Notes: generated by a model not told the origin, from the sequence alone. 64,000 nt of DNA from Candidula unifasciata (GCA_905116865.2 CAJHNH020007590.1:103501-167500); one strand, 5' to 3'. Shown: positions 1 to 12,201, counted from the first letter of the stretch. Program-made: numbers and translations.

Positions 1-319
1 CATACATATATACAGACAGACATACATAATATAGACTGATAAATAGCTAAATATATACTGTGTCTTTGACCCAGAAACCCAAAATAATTTGTAGAAAAAC
101 ATATGCATGTTGTTAACACAGTGTGTTTTTGAATGTGTCTGCACTTGGAATGAAGCGATTTTAATCAGAATGTATAGAAAAGAAATCTGCGCGGATGACA
201 GAAATCAGACAAGTAAGAATCCAGCAAGTGAACAACGATTACAAACTAGCAATCTGGCGACACTGGCGCTTCGGCTCTCTGTAATACAATTATTACAATG
301 AAATAAGGGCAGTGAACGA

Positions 320-400
320 TAGGAAGACGATTAGACAGATATAGGTCTAGCCCTATATGCCCTGTATGCCTGAAGAGGCGGAAAAGGGTCCTTTAGATTT
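320..400. mobile_element. SINE family B 3' fragment
   Basis: ATATAGGTCTAGCCCTATAT followed by GCCTGAAGAGGCGGAAAAGG matches the 3' end seen at 34.2 kb and 51.95 kb. Only the tail portion is present. Confidence 0.6.
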
Positions 401-470
401 TGCCTTGGGACTAAAAGGCGAGTGTCTAGCTAATACGCTACCGCGGCTGTCTCTGGATGGGTTATAGTTA

Positions 471-705
471 GTTGTGAGCTTTGTACAGGACGATGCAGAA
501 CCAAGCCCAGCATTGTGTGTCTTGTAGGTTTTGGGGGGCAAGTTTACCTTCACTTGTTTGCCATTGCTTATTGAACGGTCGGGTCTTGATGCCACTGTTG
601 AAACCAATATAAGGCGGTCTGCTGCGAAACCGTCTGCAGCTGAGATCGAAACTGATACCACGGCATGACGTTCGCAACGTTTCCTTATTCTTAGTTCATG
701 GGTTG
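471..705 (-). mobile_element. SINE family C copy (minus strand, diverged)
   Basis: On + the sequence runs from the element end (GTTAGTTGTGAGC, TACAGGACGATGCAGAACCA) through TTTGCCATTGCTTATTGAAC to the head with GCTGAGATCGAAACTGATAC, a decayed B box. It corresponds along its whole length to the 33.8-kb copy. Confidence 0.7.
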
Positions 706-1032
706 GCAGGCTCATAAGGACTTCCTTTGTTTATGCGAACCGGCAAATATACAAACATTGTAAGTGGGAGCCTCTCATGGTCTTCCCTTCCCCACTACCA
801 TACATATTTTCTATGCAACAAAATGGAAGAGGCTCTCCGGGGTATAATCTAAGTTAAAGAGCGCAGAAATAATAATGTCCTAAATGGTTTTTAAAAAACA
901 TAAAATAATGTATTTAAAAAAAAAAATTAAATGTGTTCAAAAAAAAAAGCTTTGCAGATAATTTCTGCGCCTGGTTGAAAAAAAAAAAAGAAAAGACGGA
1001 AAGGGGGGTGTGGGGGGGGGGGGGGGGGTGAG

Positions 1033-1149
1033 CTGCCAGTTACCGTCACCGATGCCCTTGTCTGTTATCAACTGCCAGGTACCGGCACCTATGCCCTTGT
1101 CTATTGTCCACTGCCAGGTACCGGCACCTATGCCCTTGTCGATTCTCTT
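1033..1149. repeat. 39-bp tandem repeat, 3 copies
   Basis: CTGCCAG-TACCG-CACC-ATGCCCTTGTC units at 1033, 1072 and 1111, next to a G-run (about 1013-1028). Confidence 0.85.
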
Positions 1150-1554
1150 TTGCCCAGTGATTTTGAACGTCCTTGCTGATCTTTTTTCCTTAGCCAAGAA
1201 ATCTAAATATCTGACACACGACGGAAGAAAGCACATGATATAAAGTCAGCCATCCGTTTTTTTTTTTTTTTTTTGGTCTGGTCAAATGTACAGCAATTTG
1301 TACTGGTTAATTAACTTTAATCGGGGACGGATGTCGCATCTTTAGAGCAACCACCTTCCCCTTAGAAAATAATGAACAGAAATAGAAATCTGGGGACACG
1401 CCATAGAACAAAAACACCGTGAGCTTTCTCCCTTGTGGGTCCTGGGACTCCATTTTGGGGTTGGAGTGGGAGGGGGGTTATACCCACTGCTAGTTTCTGA
1501 TAAATTACCAATAAGTATTCTAAACAATGTTTTCCCGTAATGAATTTAAATGAT

Positions 1555-1764
1555 GCGGACTCAAACAATACATTGCACAATTTATTGATAGGCATATTTG
1601 GCTGTATCTCGTCAGGTGAAACAGAAGAAACTATTCGTATTTCAGTTGGATTTATTCAGTTTTGTGCTTCATTTTATGTTTATGCAACTCTGTAGTAACG
1701 CACCTGACGAGATACAGCGAAATATGCCTGGCAATAAATTGTGCAATATAGTGTTTGTGTCCGC
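1555..1764. mobile_element. MITE/foldback element, family M1, 64-bp terminal inverted repeats
   Basis: The left arm 1555-1618 (GCGGACTCAAAC...GTCAGGTG) and right arm 1701-1764 (CACCTGAC...GTTTGTGTCCGC) are near-perfect reverse complements around an 82-bp centre. No coding capacity. The structure is that of a non-autonomous DNA transposon; no obvious target-site duplication. Confidence 0.85.
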
Positions 1765-1844
1765 AAAAAAATATTATATTTTTGCTGTATTATCAGATGC
1801 TTAAATACATATTTGACATATAACGTCTGCTGTACATGTTTATG

Positions 1845-2135
1845 GTCGGTGTCCGTTGCTTAGGCGTTGTGACCGCCCTTCGAAATGCCGTGGTCCCGAG
1901 TTCAAGCCCAGCTGCGGACGATTTGACAGCAGACCACAGCCTTTTACATCATACCATATCCTGATGGTAAAGGCTGCGAGCAGACAGTCTTGCGTTGGTT
2001 TGGACACTGGTGTTGGGAGTCAGCCGTTTAGAGAGCAGTGACAAACTACTGAATGTAAATCTGCGTTAAACAAATGTCAGACAATGCTGGGAGTTGGTTC
2101 TGCAGCGTCCTGTAAAGGATACACAACTAACTTAA
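1845..2135 (+). mobile_element. SINE family C copy, longer and diverged
   Basis: It begins near GTGTCCGTTGCTTAGGCG with GAGTTCAAGCCCAGCTGCGG (B-box region) and ends with GTCCTGTAAAGGATACACAA. It has an extra stretch after the tRNA-like head (about 1925-1990) absent from the 17-kb copy, possibly an insertion or subfamily difference. Confidence 0.7.
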
Positions 2136-2320
2136 CATGGTTATTGGAGCCATTAAATCCCCTTGCAAATTTCAGAATGGGTGTAAAAGGGGAGTGGACT
2201 TCGGCTATACAAAGTTATTTAGTAGACTCAACCCCCCCCCCCCCCCTTTTTCCCCTTTTTTTTTAAAAAGAATGAGTTGGGGGCTTAATGTGCCTGAGCT
2301 CTCAGATTCCGACGCTGCTT

Positions 2321-3000
2321 TCCCAACCTATTTACACCAGCGCCCCTTGTCTAGTTAAACCAGTGTTTCCCAACCTGTTTACACTGTCGGCCCATTGTCT
2401 AGTTAAACCAGTGTTTCCCAACTTGTTTACACTGTCGCCCCTTGTCTATACACTTGTTCCCCAAACCTGTTTACATCGGCGCCCCTTGTCTGTACAATTG
2501 TTCCCCAACCTGTTTACACCCGCGCCCCTTGTCTAGTTAAACCAGTGTTCCCCAACATGTTTACACCCGCGCCCCTTGTCTATACCAGTGTTCTCAACCT
2601 CTTTACACCCGGGCCCCTTGTCTAGACCAGTGTTCCCCACCTGTTTACATCAGCGCCCCTTGTTTAGACCAATGTTCCCAACCTGGTAACACCGGCGCCC
2701 CTTGTCTAGACCAGTGTTTCCCAACCTGTTTACATCAGCGCCCCTTGTTTAGACCAGTGTTCCCAACTTGTTTACACCGGCGCTCCTTGTCTAGACCAGT
2801 GTTCCCCAACCTGTTTACACCGGCGTCCCTAGTCTAGACTAGTGTTCCTCAAGCTGTTTACACCGCGCCCCTTGTCTAGACCAGTGTTCCCCAACCTGTT
2901 TACACTGGCGCCTCTTGTCTAGACTAGTGTTCCTCAAGCTGTTTACACCGGCGCCTAGTGTCTAGATAAGCTTCCTCAAACTGTTTACACTAGCAGCCCA
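2321..3000. repeat. Minisatellite, about 40-44 bp unit
   Basis: About 16 imperfect units of the form CCCAACCTGTTTACACCGGC + GCCCCTTGTCTAGACCAGTG. Unit length varies. Confidence 0.92.
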
Positions 3001-3560
3001 CCACATCGAAGAAAACTGTTTCACGACCCAACCAAACACGGAAACACAAACAAATGTAAGTGGCAGGATATGTGTTAAATCTGATGTCGCTCGCGTACAT
3101 ACAGTTTTCACCTCATATTACATCTGCTTCTGCCTAAAATTCTAAAATCTGATATATGTGGCTGCATTTCGATCGACGAAGCGATACAATAACATTCCTT
3201 CGATGTGGCTGTAATTTTGTTAACAGACATGTTAAGAAAGTTGTTTCACACAAATAGGAAGTCGGGGAAAAAAGACGTATTATCATATCGCTGTCTACTA
3301 CACACATGGATATTCTTTTTTTCGAGTGATGTCCAAAACTTAGACAATGATTGTACTTTATATCTGGACACAAGACTTACATCAGAAGCCAACTTGATCC
3401 GCTTTGAAAAAAATGATAATAAAGAGCTCTTAGTTAACGTCTTTAAAAACTAGTTTTGTTAAATATCACTTCCACAAGTTTAATTCTCATCCTTGATGTG
3501 TCCAACCTAGACAATCCTGGAGGACTGCCCCGTCACATGATTAGGCAGTCGTTCTTGCGG

Positions 3561-3708
3561 CCCACCTGGACTTTTCTGAGCCACCTGGACTTTTCCTACC
3601 AATTTGGACTTTTCCGACCCACCTAGGCTTTTCCGACCCATCTGGATTTTTCCGACCCACCTAGACTTTTCTGACTCACCTGGACTTTTCTGACCTACCT
3701 GGTCTTTT
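3561..3708. repeat. 20-bp minisatellite
   Basis: Repeats of CCACCTGGACTTTTCCGACC, ending at the TSD of the SINE at 3.72 kb. Confidence 0.9.
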
Positions 3709-3718
3709 CCGTGGCCAT

Positions 3719-3936
3719 TTTTTTAAAATATCCAGAAACCATGAGCTGTTTACCCTTTGGCCCGGTACTATGGATATCGCAACCCTTTGGCCTTTATTCC
3801 ATGATAGGTATCGTAAATCTGGAAAAAAATGTGGCTTTTCTGCCTACCCCCTGGAGTGAACCCGGACCACAAGGAGTTCGTCACCCGGTCACCGCGCAGT
3901 CCGGTTTAGCCAACTACGCTAGAGAGCCAGGCTTTC
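3719..3936 (-). mobile_element. tRNA-derived SINE, family A, copy 3 (10-bp TSD)
   Basis: Reverse-complement copy of the same SINE, with the head at the right and a T-rich eroded tail at the left. CCGTGGCCAT duplications lie at 3709-3718 and 3937-3946. It is more diverged than the other two copies and abuts the end of the 20-bp minisatellite at 3.56-3.71 kb. Confidence 0.88.
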
Positions 3937-4051
3937 CCGTGGCCATAGGTTGAATAAACTCAGGTCTAGACTAATGCTTAAAAAAATATTCCAGTCACGG
4001 CGGTGATTTTCCGGCGATCGACCTTAGTGTATTACGTAAAGCACAAAAGCA

Positions 4052-4213
4052 CACGTGATATCCCTAAGGCGAGCCGGAAACACCCGGGACAAGGAAAAGC
4101 CAGTCACAGGACTCGTCACAAAGGTCACGTGTCAAAACATAACCCGGCACGTGAACGTGTTTTGTTGCCGGGAACCCAGTGACTGTAACCCACTTGTGTC
4201 ATCCTCTATAAAT
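4052..4213 (+). promoter_or_regulatory. Cluster of three CACGTG E-boxes and a TATA box
   Basis: CACGTG hexamers lie at 4052-4057, 4126-4131 and 4148-4153, and TATAAAT is at 4207-4213 in a GC-richer patch. The arrangement resembles a core promoter with bHLH sites upstream. No recognisable gene follows, and the + strand LINE starts 700 bp downstream. It may be coincidental or belong to an unrecognised transcript. Confidence 0.22.
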
Positions 4214-4614
4214 GGGCCACTATCACCACTCGGGCCGCCTACCAGTTCATTGAGTCTGCTTATGTTTCACCACAAACAACCTACTGGACAGAAAGGGTAA
4301 TTCGCCCTAGTGTGAACAGTTTGGCATTTAGCGTAAACTAGACGGTGATTTTATGATGTGTTCCCACTTCGTCGCATCGTCTTACTAACGTGAAACATTG
4401 TTCGTTAGTGTACACTGGAATGTGATTTTATGAGGTTAAGCGCCAATTTCATTTCGTCATAACATAAGTATTTAAATTTGTGTATCTTATGCATGCCAAG
4501 AACTTTGTTATGGACACAGTCTGACATTTTTAGAAGTAAAGAAGTAAATCGCGTATTATGTACAGAACGGTGTAGAACCTAACCGCAAGCATGTTTGTGA
4601 TTTTCATAGACACT

Positions 4615-4765
4615 TCTATGTTTCTTAGGTAGTTTGTCATTGTTTTAAACGGTCGGCGCTCCTACCACTGTCAAAATCAACCAAAGCCGCTTGCCTCCGC
4701 CAGCTGGAATTGAGCCAGGTGAATCAAAATTACGAAGTAGGTTCGCAATGCCTCCGCCATATACG
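4615..4765 (-). mobile_element. SINE family C remnant (minus strand)
   Basis: GTAGTTTGTCATTGTTTTAA, ACGGTCGGCGCTCCTACCAC and a decayed B-box region (GCTGGAATTGAGCC) show an old truncated copy just upstream of the + strand LINE. Confidence 0.5.
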
Positions 4766-4844
4766 CCAAGGCTAAGAAGAAAATAGCATTTTTCATTTGC
4801 CTGGAACAGGAGGAAATATACATACTTGGATCACATCTTGGGAA

Positions 4845-4909
4845 GGGGGAAACTTGTAGAGTACACCGTGACCTCTACAAGGGGGAAACTTGTAGAGTAC
4901 ACCGTGACC
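4845..4909. repeat. 36-bp tandem duplication at the LINE insertion site
   Basis: GGGGGAAACTTGTAGAGTAC-ACCGTGACC occurs at 4845-4873 and 4881-4909. The LINE cut the second unit, so ACACCGTGACC now appears three times. Confidence 0.85.
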
Positions 4910-4910
4910 A

Positions 4911-7110
4911 TCTGCAAAAACCCTGCGAAGTGCAGATTGCGATACAGATCATCAGTTACTAGAAGCAGATCTGAAATTAAAACTCAAAAAGCTTACCCGA
5001 GGACCAAGGCCATTTCGATTTGATCTCACAAAAATACCAGATGCATACAACGTAGAAGTGAAGAACCGTTTTGAGGTCTTGATGTCTGTACAAGAGGAAA
5101 TGACACCTGATGAACTGGCGGTACAAGCTAGGGATATCTTGATAACAGCAGCTAAAGACTTAATACCCACCAGGACTAAGCAACATAAACCATGGATCAC
5201 ACCATATATGTTAGAACTAATAAAACAACGAAGGGAACTGAAAAAGAAAGGAGAAACCAATGACAGTAGGATGAAGTATAAATTGTTAACACGAGAAATA
5301 AGAAAGTACACAAGAAAGGATAAAAATCAGTATGTACAAGATTGCTGTATTAAAATAGAGCAGCATCATAAAAATGGAAGAGATTACGAAATGTTCAAGG
5401 AAATGAAGTTATTGACACGAAATTTTCAACCTCAGTTAAATGTTATTTGTGACAGGTTGGGAAATACTTTAACAGAATCTAGACAAATTCTAGGAAGATG
5501 GCAGGAATACTGCAGCGGGATGTATGATATGAATGACAGTGAGGATATGAATGATATACATGAACCAGTAACAGTAGAGGCAGAACCTGAACCTTCATTA
5601 GATGAAATTTCATGGGCAATAAGGAGCCTGAGAAATGGTAAATCACCTGGATATGATGAGATACCAGCTGAATTGATTAAAGCGGGAGGAGAAGAAAGCA
5701 TAAAAATCTATCATGCATTATGTGAAAAGATATGGAAATATGGTATTTGGCCAAAAGACTGGAAGAGAACTATCTTCATTCCAATACCAAAAAAGGGTGA
5801 CCTGAAATTATGTACAAACTATCGAACTATTGTCCTGATCAGTCATGCAAGAAAAATTCTACTAAAAATTATAATGAGAAGACTGCATAAGAAAATGGAA
5901 GAAGAGATTAATGTAGCTCAGGCTGGATTTAGACAGGGAAGAGGAACAAGAGATCATATATTCAACATGCGTTTAATAATAGAGATGTGTAGAGAATTTA
6001 ATGTAAATCTGTTCTTATGTTTTGTGGATTATTCAAAAGCATTTGACTGTGTACAACATCAGAAGCTTTGGGAAATCATGAGGAATATGGGCTTTCCATC
6101 ACATATAGTGCAGCTCATTAAAATGCTCTATCAAGACCAACAAGCAGCAGTCAGAATAGATGGAGAGACATCAGACTGGTTTGGCATCAAGCAAGGAGTC
6201 CGTCAAGGATGTGTGCTGTCACCGTATTTGTTCAACCTGTACACCGAAAATATAATGAGAAATGTAAGAGATGATATAAACAAGGAACAATATGATGTCC
6301 TAAACATCGGTGGTCATGAAATACCAGAAATTCGTTATGCTGATGATACAGTATTACTATCAACATCATAAAATGGTTTAGAAAACTTATTAACCTCACT
6401 CCAAAGAAATAGTGAAAATCATAACTTATTTCTTAACATAGCAAAAACAAAGATAATGCATACAAACAAAACTGCCATGGAGAAGGAAATATATGTTAAT
6501 GAGGAAAGATTGGAAGTGGTGGAAAATTTCGAATATCTTGGGTCACTGGTTACCAACAATGTTGACACAATGAAAGAAATTAAACGGCGACTATCAATTG
6601 CTCTTCAAAGACTAAAACAACTGAATAAATTATGGAATTGTACAGATAGAATTACAAAGGTCAGATTTTTAAGAGCATGCATCTTTCCCATTGCAACATA
6701 CGCCTGTGAGACCTGGACACTTACTAAACAAGCGGAACAGCGCATAAATGCATTTGAATATAAAATGTTACAGACAGGTTCTAAGAATATCTTGGGTAAA
6801 GAAAAGAACAAATGCATCCATACTTCAAGAGCTGAATATTGAAGAGGGTTGGCTAGTAAAGACAATAAAACAAAGAAAATTGAAATATTTTGGTCACTTG
6901 AAACGTCATGGAAGTCTAGAGAGAACAATAATGGAGGGGTATATGCCTGGGAAGAGAGGAAGAGGAAGGCCAAGGAGAAGATGGGTGCAGGATGTGGCAG
7001 ATGATCTCCAGATGGGTGTATCAGACGCAGGACATCTTGCTCAGGATAGGAAGGTTTTCCGGAGGGTTGTTATGGCAGCGAGGTTCCGCGAGGGACATGC
7101 TACTGAATGA
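4911..7110 (+). pseudogene. Broken reverse transcriptase ORF of the + strand LINE
   Basis: The frame is open from 4911 to a TAA at 6369-6371, directly after the YADD box (RYADDTVLLSTS), then continues in the same frame to 6842. Near 6770-6785 a frameshift moves the coding sense to the frame ending at 7110. RT motifs visible are GKSPGYDEIPAELIK, IFIPIPKKGD, QAGFRQGRGTRD, CFVDYSKAFDCV, GVRQGCVLSPYLFNLY and RYADD. The C-terminus has KLKYFGHLKRH and GKRGRGRPRRRWVQDV. With one stop and one frameshift the copy is inactive, but few lesions suggest a fairly young insertion. Confidence 0.88.
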
Positions 7111-7117
7111 ATGAATG
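4911..7117 (+). mobile_element. 5'-truncated LINE (RTE-like endonuclease-RT element) with 12-bp TSD
   Basis: This non-LTR retrotransposon copy is bounded by a perfect target-site duplication ACACCGTGACCA at 4899-4910 and 7118-7129. It begins inside the endonuclease domain (in frame from base 4911, with TDHQL standing for the S-D-H motif). It continues through reverse transcriptase and a C-terminal RGRGRPRRRW block, and ends in a short (TGAA)n tail. A single ORF with a simple-repeat 3' tail suits the RTE/Proto2 group, but clade assignment needs a tree. Confidence 0.9.
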
Positions 7118-7129
7118 ACACCGTGACCA

Positions 7130-8565
7130 CACAAACGTTGGAAGGGAAGAGAGGCAGTGGAGAAGAGGCCGGTCAGTGGGGCATCATGGCATGTATGATC
7201 GCCTGAGTTATGAGTGATTGAAAGTATATGAGACAAAAGGTTGTGTATAGACATGACTACTAGCGCTATACTTCATGGTCTTTTAAATAAAAGGTAGAAA
7301 CTGCATTGAATGAACTCTGTTACAGAGCAGATATATGAGGTAAATCCTGTATGTTTTTCGAAGAAGTCGACTGTAATGTGGACTGTGTTACTGTATAACT
7401 ACTCGAGACTCTCCTAGTGTTACTCGTCGGCTAACCTTGCTGATGGATTTATTCCGTAACAGTTCCCCCCGCACTGACGCAAGATACCACCATATTTTTT
7501 CCAGGCTATTAAATTGGAGTATCTCAGTGTCATTGCACTCACTCTGAGATTCGACTGTGTTTTTCCTAAATTTTATTTCACAGATCACATAGGTTTTGGT
7601 ACATTTTGAGGTTTTCGTAACATTTCAAATGACAGCTAGTATCGTTTCTAGTTTCACACATTAAAGAACAATTCTTAATCGATACTGCAGACAATTCAAA
7701 ATGGACAAATGTGGGATGGGTGGATACAAAGCGTCAGCTCTACAGGGATTTGTGGGCAGGAGAAAATAAATGAGCGGATTTTCTGGCTTTAGAAGTGATA
7801 ACAACAGGAACACCCGTACTGGACAAGGGAGATATTCTGAAGACCACGTATGCACTAAAAAGAAATTTGTAAGAATGTATGAACGAGAACTTGTGTGTGG
7901 ATCCGGCAAGGGGGAACGTAAGAGAAGAAGGGAATTATGAGTTTATAATCAGTGGCTTCCGGAAACAGTTAGAAATTCGCTGCGTGAGACGAAGAACCTA
8001 TGGGTATGCCCGGTGTGGCGTGATGTCATTTCTTAAATAAGTAATTATTTTTAAAAAACCTGCATAAGTTTTCGTATATTTGGACACAGTGCATTGGTTT
8101 TCGTATAGTTTATGTGACAGTTTAACTAATGAGACAATTCATGTTTTCTGTGCGCTTTCTAACACAACACAACTGTGCTGCGTGCGTTGTAGTTTCTGAG
8201 AAAAATGATAGTCTAATTTATATAGCCATGCCATTTGAAATCAGCTGGATTCTTTATTCTAATTTTTTAGAGACATGATTACTAGGATGGTTTTTTTTTA
8301 AACACTAAACAGCAGTGTTATTTAGTTAAAGTTTAATTATTGAACTAAGAATTATCGTTATTGTTAAACACTATACAGCTGTACTAAGGAGTTCTGGTGT
8401 GACTGCGTTCAGACAAGCATTTGTTAACAGTACCCTTTGATAACAATTCTTCTGTCTAGTCGACGTGAGTATCCGTTAAGACAAGCATTAGTTAGCATTG
8501 CCGTCAGTAACATTACACAGCTGTTGTGTCAAACTATTCGGAGAGTATTTATACTGTAGTCTCGA
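7130..8565. other. Stretch with nothing recognised
   Basis: AT-rich sequence between the LINE and the first family A SINE. Frames are short; no repeat, tRNA or conserved domain seen. Confidence 0.5.
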
Positions 8566-8582
8566 CTATCTGTTGACAAAGC

Positions 8583-8804
8583 CCGGCTCTCTAGCGGAAT
8601 TGGCTAAACCGAATTTCGCGGAAACCAGGTGACGTACTCCTTGTGGTCCGGGTTCAATCCCGGGGGTAGGCAGGAAAGCCACATTTTCTCCCAGATTTAC
8701 GGTATTTACAATGGAATCAAGGCCGAAAGGTTGCGATATCCATAATACCGAGCCTAAGGGTTAACAACTCATGGCTTCTGGATACTAAAACAAACAAACA
8801 AACA
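8583..8804 (+). mobile_element. tRNA-derived SINE, family A, copy 1 (15-bp TSD)
   Basis: The head reads CCGGCTCTCTAGCGGAATTG (A-box region), followed by GGTTCAATCCC (B box), then a non-tRNA body with GGCCGAAAGGTTGCGATATC and a (CAAA)n tail. A perfect ATCTGTTGACAAAGC repeat flanks it at 8568-8582 and 8805-8819. Pol III-transcribed retroposon; not a functional tRNA because no cloverleaf 3' half is kept. Confidence 0.93.
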
Positions 8805-9008
8805 ATCTGTTGACAAAGCAACAATGTACCACAGTCTGTGTTAGCGAAGGACCTGTGCTGGTGGAGACTATCACAGCTGTTGAGACACTTGTAACCAGTT
8901 AACCATGTTAATCAGAGTTGACAGTGGATGTGTAATATCTATCCAGCCACATCACCGTAAGTATTTGTCCGTCCACTTGTTAAAATATACACTTTCATTC
9001 TCCATATC

Positions 9009-9473
9009 ACCACTTGTGGCTTTCTGATCCCAGCACCACTCGTGGCTTTCTGATCCCAGCACCCCATGTGGCTTTCTGGTCCCAGCACCCCTTGTGGCTT
9101 TTTGATCCCAGCACCCCTTGTGGCTTTCTGATCCCAGCACCCCTTGCGGCTTTCTGATCCCAGCACCCATGTGGCTTTCTGATACCAGCACCCCTTGCGG
9201 CTTTCTGATCCCAGCACCCCCTGTGGCTTTCTTATCCCAGCACCCCTTGTGGCTTTCTGATCCCAGCACCCCCCTGCGGCTTTCTGATCCCAGCACCCCT
9301 TTGCGGCTTTCTGATCCCAGCACCCCTTGTGGCTTTCTGATCCCAGCACCCCTTGCGGCTTTCTGATTCCAGCACCCCTTGTGGCTTTCTGATCACAGCA
9401 CCCCTTGTGGCTTCCTGATCCCAGCACCCCTTGTGGCTTCCTGATCCCAGCACCCCTTGTGGCTTCCTGATCC
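9009..9473. repeat. 25-bp minisatellite
   Basis: About 18 units of CCCTTGTGGCTTTCTGATCC + CAGCA. Long frames on both strands here are repeat artefacts. Confidence 0.93.
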
Positions 9474-9769
9474 CCATTGGGGTGGATACTGATTTGGCCT
9501 ACTGCTTCTATGATGAGCATGTCATAACAGGCGACTACATCGGTGTTGCTGAAATCGAATGTGTTGGTTTGAAAATCGCCGAATTATCGCAGCCTAGATT
9601 TCCACCCCCCCCCCCTCCCTCAAATGTACCGGCTTCACAATGAAGGTTGTCTACAGTGCACTGGCTGCTGTCTGTGGTAGTTTTACCGCAGGGAGGCCCT
9701 TATCTCTTCGACGGTGCACCTCTCGACCTACCTTCCTGGACACCAGAACTGGTCTATGTCCGCCCCTCT

Positions 9770-9780
9770 CTTTCTCTCTA

Positions 9781-9853
<73 letters not shown>
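9770..9853. repeat. (CT)n microsatellite
   Basis: Nearly pure CT dinucleotide tract. Confidence 0.95.
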
Positions 9854-9855
<2 letters not shown>

Positions 9856-9987
9856 GTTTCTATTTATACTCCCATTAGTAATTTGTGTTATGATGGTATG
9901 TAAATGTTAAATGTAAGCTTACTTCTGCCTTCTGTTTCTTTCTCTCTCCCTTACAGTCCTTTTTAGGTACGCTGGTAGTTTGTGTCC

Positions 9988-9989
<2 letters not shown>

Positions 9990-10068
<79 letters not shown>
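9990..10068. repeat. (CT)n microsatellite
   Basis: Second long CT tract, 140 bp after the first. Confidence 0.95.
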
Positions 10069-10071
<3 letters not shown>

Positions 10072-10404
10072 AAGTCCTCTTTTAAATACAATAGTAGTTT
10101 GCTCCTTCACTTCACTCTATCCTTTGTTCTATGCGTTAGTATTTTGTGTATAGCCGTATACATGTATTGAATATAATCTTACTCTCTTTGCCCCCCCCCC
10201 CACCCCTCCCTTTCTCTCTCTCCCAAACCTCGCCTTTTCTGTCGTGCGAAATGCCATTTAGCTACTTCCGCACTGATGTTTATAATTCCCTCGTTAAATG
10301 CAATCTCTCTTTCTCTCCCCCCCCCCCCCAATTTTTTTTTTTACACACCGCTATCTGCTGTCATTAACTGATTTCAGCCACCTGGCTGTCATCACATATG
10401 CCAC

Positions 10405-11435
10405 GGTGATCTGTAAGTGTTCTGTGACTAGCATCTGACTAGCACATATGTGTAAATAGCAAACGCAGTAATCTCTTAGTGTTCTCTGACTGGCACAGCT
10501 GTATATATAGCAAACGCAGTAATCTCTCGGTGTTCTCTGACTAGCACATCTGTATATATAGCAAACGCAGTAATCTCTTAGTGTTCTCTGACTAGCACAT
10601 CTGTATATATAGCAAACGCAGTAACCTCTGTGTTCGCTGATTAGCACAGCTGTGCAAATAGCAAACACAGTAACCTCTCAGTGTTCTCTGACTGGCACAG
10701 CTGTATATATAGCAAACGCAGTAATCTCTCGGTGTTCTATGACTAGCACAGTTGTGTATATAGCGAACGCAGTAATCTCAGTATTCTCTAACTAGCACAG
10801 TTGTGTATATAGCGAACGCAGTAATCTCAGTATTCTCTAACTAGCAAAGTTGTGTATATAGCGAACACAGTAATCTCTCGGTGTTCTATGACTAGCACAG
10901 TTTTGTATATAGCAAATGCGATAATCTCTAAGTATTCTATACCTAGCACAGCTGTGTATATAGCAAACGCAGTAATCTCAGTAATCTCTAACTAGCACAG
11001 ATGTGTATATAGCAGACGCAGTAATCTTTTAGTGTTCTATATCACAGCTGTGTGTATAGCCGACGCAGTAATCTCTCAGTGTTCTCTGATTATCACAGCT
11101 GTGTATATAGCCGACTCAATAATCTGTCAGTGTTCTCTATCGCAGCAGTGTTTATAGCTGACGCACTAATCTCTCAGTGTTCTCTGACTATCACAGCTGT
11201 GTATATAACTCTCAGTGTTCTTTGTCACAGCTGTGTATATAGCGGACTCAGTAATCTCTCAGTGTTCTCTGGCTATCACAGCTGTGAATATAGCGGACTC
11301 AGTAATCTCTCAGTGTTCTCTGACTATCACAGCTGTGTATATAGCTCTCAGTGTTCTCTATCACAGTTGTGTATAAAGCAGACGCATTAATCTCTTACTG
11401 TTCTCTGACTATCACAGCTGTGTATATAGCGGCTG
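10405..11435. repeat. 51-bp minisatellite
   Basis: About 20 units of GTAATCTCTCAGTGTTCTCT-GACTA-CACAGCTGTGTATATAGC-... Units diverge toward the right end, and several are shortened to about 32 bp. Confidence 0.93.
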
Positions 11436-11439
11436 AGGT

Positions 11440-12100
11440 GACCTTCACTTGCCTCCCATGATTGCAGTTAGTAGGATCAACATTTTAACAATAAAAATCT
11501 GGTAATCTGGTTAACTTAACTTCAGCTTCATAGCAAATGGGTCACCCCATAGTTGCTCCGCTCCTGTGCCAACGAAAAACACACAGAATGTTTATCAGTC
11601 CCTTGTGGAAAAATTGACAGACTGCTGTCTCTGCATATGCACTAGCATACGGTAGCCATCCAAAGTGCTAACACACGCAATCAATGTTAATCACATAATG
11701 GCACCACCAATGTTGCGACACCAGGCATCATGCCATTTTTTGAATCTACAATTCACACCACCACGTTGGTCAGGTCGAAAAACATTCCAAAATGAAATCC
11801 GCAGCTCACAGTGTCACACCATGCACTCAGCTCAGAAGCTGGACGACGAAACTATGTTCTTTCAGTCTACAAATGAAGCAAAAACGCAACGGCCACCGTC
11901 TGGCAGAAGCAAAAGATTTTCACGGCTCAAAACAGTAGCACTGCCTAGCGTCCATTTTGACCCCGAAACTGTATATCTGGCTTCATAGCACAATTATACT
12001 GGAGCACAACATAACCTATAGTCCAGCGGGAGCTAGTCCCCCCCCCCCCCCACCCCCCGATTTTTTCTTAGAAAAGTATCTCTGGAAATTGCTTGTTAGT
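11440..12100. other. Stretch with nothing recognised
   Basis: Contains a 107-codon frame (11665-11988, +) of no recognisable family, followed by a C run. No support for a gene. Confidence 0.4.
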
Positions 12101-12106
12101 TAACTA

Positions 12107-12111
<5 letters not shown>

Positions 12112-12201
<90 letters not shown>

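Noticed and set aside
1010..1243. 77- and 99-codon frames near 1.0-1.2 kb
   Set aside because: Generated by the 39-bp tandem repeat and a G-run.
8939..9520. 193-codon minus frame with KPQGVLGSESHKGCWDQ repeats
   Set aside because: 25-bp minisatellite read through its 75-bp triple period; no start context or family.
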